A DNA stretch of 6,791 nt, taken from assembly GCA_949935685.1 (NCBI GenBank), contig CATLGN010000087.1, positions 1-6,791 of the forward strand. The letters are read 5' to 3'. Under the pieces are notes generated by a model. It did no database searches, was not told where the DNA came from, and saw nothing but the letters and a program-made list of their open reading frames with translations. The position numbers and the translations under genes are program-made. The DNA is from an uncultured Lachnospiraceae bacterium. GTDB taxonomy: Bacteria; Bacillota; Clostridia; Lachnospirales; Lachnospiraceae. Below, in pieces: positions 4,165-6,791 of the stretch (position 1 is its first letter; the number at the start of each line of letters is the position of its first letter).

Positions 4165-6539
4165 TTCCCGCTCCCTTCTTTCCCGTTCAAATGCTCCTTA
4201 ATCGCCGTGGAGCTCGTAGTCTCCGTATATGGAAGAAATACCATATCCGACCCATGCTGCTGCAAAAAGACCTTCCGCGCCAGCCAGTCCGAATCATTCG
4301 CATAGTCGCTGCCCGAAAACTGCGCGTCAAAATGATACCGATGATAAGCGTCTTCCGTATTCGGTTTGTCCGCCGGAATCATAACCGCTTCATCCACGTA
4401 CCGACAGGCCTGTACAATAGCCAGCCGCTCGCCGGAGGGGATATATGGCCGCGTCTTTTTGCTGCGTATCACCTGTTCGTCGGGCACCACACCGACGATC
4501 AGATAATCGCACCGCTCCTTCGCCCGCCGCAGTAAATTCAGATGACCGATATGGAACAGATCGAATACCCCCGCCACATAGCCCACATGATACGGTTTCG
4601 GCTGTTTTTTCTCCGTTTCCGCCTCCGGCACGGACGCCTGTCGCAGCGGTCTGTCATAATCCAGTCTCGGATCGTATATGGCAATGTCCCGTACGCCCAT
4701 GTCCTGTAACTGCGCCAGTACATCCTCAAAATACTTGATACAGATAAAAACCTTATACGGTACATCCGTATCCCGCAAAACCGCCGGCGAAAAAACGGGG
4801 ATTCCCTCCAGCGTCGTCCCCCACCGGCTCTCGTTATTGTCGAGGACGCCGGCGATCTCATAATACTGCCCGAACTGTTCGATAAACGCCCTGGTATAGT
4901 TTCCCGCGCCGAACAGATAGAGCCTTCGGCTGCCGACCCCTTTGAAAATATTGGTAAACAGCCTGTCGTACATCTCCTGACTGTAATCCATCCGGTAGCG
5001 GTTTGCAAGCACCGTCCGGCTGTCCCGCCGCCGCAGTCTGTGATAACCCGCCAGTTCCTTTTCCTTCCGCAGCGTTTCCAGAAAGGCATTGCCCATCGCC
5101 CGCCACGTGTCCTGATACGCGGAAAGACGGAAATACGTAAGCGCCTCTGCCCTCGGCCAAATCTGTTCCAACTCCGGGCTGTCCCGGTATATAAAGTCAA
5201 TCGTGCGGATAAAAACCGCGTTGAGCGGGAGATTTTCCACATAAAACTCCTGATCGAAAAAGAGAAATCCCGCTTCCGTATGGAAACAGTTGATGGAAAC
5301 CATATCAATATAACCCCGCTTTAAGATCACGCCGATATTCCGCCGCTCCTCCTCCGTCCCAAAGGCCCGCCTGCGCCACTGATCGATATTGGGATCGTCC
5401 TTTTTTCGCTTCTCCCACCACGGTTCAAACTGCCGCCAGTTGACCGCCTCATACGGGACATGTTCGGAAGACGCCAGAAGCAGCGCCCGGAACCGCTCCA
5501 GTTCCCGGATAAAGTCCGCCCGGCTGCGCTGCAGCGTCTCCCGGAAATATACCGTCGCCATCTGCCCGGCGACATATGGCATAACATAATCCCCCGCCTG
5601 CAGACGCCCGTCCACTATGGGAACGCCGCGCCGTCTCAGGTATGCCGCGTTTTCGGCCAGCGTCTCTGTCTTCTGCCGTCCCTCCGGGTACAGCGCCCGT
5701 TTCACGACCTGTTTTCCCGCAGTCAGCAGCGTCGCCTGTGCATCCGCGTGCCCCCGGTCTCCCTGCACTGTGATCTGGTCCGCCTCCGACAGCCGGCCTC
5801 CGGCCGTACATTCCAGTAAAAATCCATTGGCCATCTGATGAAACATCCGGTTTTCCAGCAGCGTCTGGTACAGCCGTTCCTCTTCCAGAAAAATTGTCTC
5901 CGGGCTTCGGTACTGCGGAAAAATCCGTACGTCGATCGGCTCATTGGGCACATAGCCGTCCGCCAGCAGCATTTGCGGCCGCGCCAAATCCGGCATAACC
6001 GCATAGATTTTACAGGCGGAAAACCCGGCGCCGGCCAGCATCTTTTCCAGTTCCGCCTTACTGTAAGCGCGTCCGCCGATCACTTTCCGCCGCTGCATAT
6101 TGATCTTTTCGTAGCCGTCTATCCCATCCAGCACATGCCCGGTAAAAATATCCTTGTCACCGCAGAAGGCGCGAATGGCCAGCCGGTTCTCCGCACCGAT
6201 CAGCATCGTCCCCGTATCCCGATGCAAAAGCGATTTCAGTTTCCGCAGCAGCGTTTCCGGCGCCCCGCTTCTCTCGATAATTCCCGCCGCCACGATATAG
6301 TCAAACGACGTGCGCCCCGCCAGTTCCGGGATGTCCGATACCGGAATGTCCGCATCATCCAGACGTTCCAGCGGCGCCCGGATGACCCGCATTCCCTTTT
6401 CCGCCAGCGCATCCGCCAATACCTCGCATTCCGGCCGCCCGCCGGAAACGAAAAGCGCACTGGCGCCGGCCTTACAATCATACCAGCCTGTCAGTGCCTT
6501 TGGCAGTTCTGCGATCAGTTTTTCCGCGTCTGTGTTCAT
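4161..6539 (-). CDS. Multidomain fusion: methyltransferase-like, kinase-fold, Rossmann-like and cytidylyltransferase domains
   Basis: The 792 residues read as four modules. Residues 1-205 resemble class I methyltransferases (FDYIVAAGIIE, GTMLIGAENRLAIRAFCG, YSKAELEKMLAGAGF), but the SAM-binding glycine motif is replaced by FVSGGRP, so SAM use is doubtful. Residues of about 270-450 look like an aminoglycoside-phosphotransferase/kinase fold: K280 (QVVK), hinge VMPYVAG (319-325), D412 and N417 in IDMVSINCF, and D429 in FFDQEF; the D-N spacing of 5 and N-D spacing of 12 are kinase-like. Residues 538-630 are a GAGN Rossmann-like domain (LYLFGAGN, LDNNESRWGT, VFICIKYF). Residues 650-785 are a glycerol-3-phosphate/ethanolamine-phosphate cytidylyltransferase-type domain with GVFDLFHIGH (657-666), SGSDY and TSSTAI. 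Kinase plus nucleotidyltransferase on one chain suggests phosphorylation then NTP activation of a small polyol or sugar, analogous to HldE or the LicA/LicC pair; this is inference. A weak AGGTG/AAGGG ribosome binding site precedes the ATG, 42 bases after the previous stop. Confidence 0.88.
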   Translation of the reverse strand: MNTDAEKLIAELPKALTGWYDCKAGASALFVSGGRPECEVLADALAEKGMRVIRAPLERLDDADIPVSDIPELAGRTSFDYIVAAGIIERSGAPETLLRKLKSLLHRDTGTMLIGAENRLAIRAFCGDKDIFTGHVLDGIDGYEKINMQRRKVIGGRAYSKAELEKMLAGAGFSACKIYAVMPDLARPQMLLADGYVPNEPIDVRIFPQYRSPETIFLEEERLYQTLLENRMFHQMANGFLLECTAGGRLSEADQITVQGDRGHADAQATLLTAGKQVVKRALYPEGRQKTETLAENAAYLRRRGVPIVDGRLQAGDYVMPYVAGQMATVYFRETLQRSRADFIRELERFRALLLASSEHVPYEAVNWRQFEPWWEKRKKDDPNIDQWRRRAFGTEEERRNIGVILKRGYIDMVSINCFHTEAGFLFFDQEFYVENLPLNAVFIRTIDFIYRDSPELEQIWPRAEALTYFRLSAYQDTWRAMGNAFLETLRKEKELAGYHRLRRRDSRTVLANRYRMDYSQEMYDRLFTNIFKGVGSRRLYLFGAGNYTRAFIEQFGQYYEIAGVLDNNESRWGTTLEGIPVFSPAVLRDTDVPYKVFICIKYFEDVLAQLQDMGVRDIAIYDPRLDYDRPLRQASVPEAETEKKQPKPYHVGYVAGVFDLFHIGHLNLLRRAKERCDYLIVGVVPDEQVIRSKKTRPYIPSGERLAIVQACRYVDEAVMIPADKPNTEDAYHRYHFDAQFSGSDYANDSDWLARKVFLQQHGSDMVFLPYTETTSSTAIKEHLNGKEGSGK

Positions 6540-6581
6540 ATCCCTTTTACACCTGCTTTCTGTCTGCCCCTCCCGGTCCGC

Positions 6582-6791
6582 TTATATCGCGTACAATACC
6601 GTCTCCTGCCTTGCATCCGCATACTGTCTCACATAAAATCTGTATGCCGGATTCATTTCTTTGATCAGAAGCGGAATCGCAAATAAGTCTTCCGGTTTGT
6701 GATAAATGCATATGGCAAGCTTCGGTTTATAATCTTTGATAATTTTCCTGCTGCCCTTCAAAGCCTCCAGCTCCGAACCCTCTATGTCCAT
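6582..6791 (-). CDS. FkbM-family methyltransferase, C-terminal fragment
   Basis: Sixty-nine residues are visible, ending in a TAA at 6582-6584; the gene continues beyond the window. MDIEGSELEALKGS, KPKLAICIYHKPEDL and ETVLYA are hallmark C-terminal sequences of FkbM-type SAM-dependent methyltransferases (PF05050). These commonly O-methylate sugars in polysaccharide and natural-product clusters. The ATG at the window edge encodes the internal methionine of the MDIEGSE motif and is not the start. It is the first visible gene of the operon, 42 bp upstream of the fusion gene. The sugar it methylates is unknown, but its presence supports a modified surface glycan as the product of the cluster. Confidence 0.9.
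   Translation of the reverse strand: MDIEGSELEALKGSRKIIKDYKPKLAICIYHKPEDLFAIPLLIKEMNPAYRFYVRQYADARQETVLYAI

Noticed and set aside
5838..6686. 282-codon plus-strand open frame opposite the fusion gene
   Set aside because: It is the antisense shadow of the 792-residue gene, spans into two different minus-strand genes and shows no domain.

Overview
The window most resembles a low-to-mid-GC Firmicute, probably a gut-type Clostridium or Lachnospiraceae relative. This is inferred from the strong AGGAGG-type ribosome binding sites, consensus TTGACA/TATAAT promoter spacing, Clostridia-like integrase architecture and intrinsic terminators. No rRNA, tRNA or taxon-diagnostic marker is present. All convincing genes lie on the minus strand, so the biological order runs from high to low coordinates.

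Right part (6791 to 1978) is a compact glycan or surface-polymer type operon, visibly more GC-rich than the rest. In transcription order it holds: the C-terminal end of an FkbM-family methyltransferase; a 792-residue fusion protein; a 407-residue protein; and a 319-residue TIM-barrel sugar isomerase/epimerase-like enzyme. The fusion protein carries a degenerate methyltransferase-like domain, a kinase-fold domain, a small Rossmann-like GAGN domain and a C-terminal HIGH-motif cytidylyltransferase. The 407-residue protein has a metal-site-degenerate TIM barrel fused to a second copy of the GAGN domain. Spacing is tight (42 bp, a 4-bp ATGA overlap, 3 bp), which implies co-translation. The working inference is that the cluster makes and activates a small sugar or polyol (isomerise, phosphorylate, couple to a nucleotide) to decorate a surface polymer. 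The substrate cannot be read from the sequence.

Middle part (1977 to 1307) has no convincing protein gene. It holds a 12-bp perfect inverted-repeat hairpin just after the operon, a short repeat-like G-rich/T-run segment, a strong bidirectional intrinsic terminator, and a perfect consensus plus-strand promoter placed about 50 bp before that terminator. Promoter and terminator together look like a unit for a small RNA of roughly 85 nt, antisense to any long leader of the integrase mRNA.

Left part (1306 to 1) encodes a complete tyrosine recombinase/integrase with all catalytic residues and a perfect ribosome binding site. It is followed on the same strand by the first 22 codons of an unidentified gene, whose ribosome binding site sits in the loop of a small hairpin. 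Short inverted repeats flank or overlap the integrase gene. The window therefore appears to capture the edge of a mobile or recombinase-bearing element next to a glycan locus.
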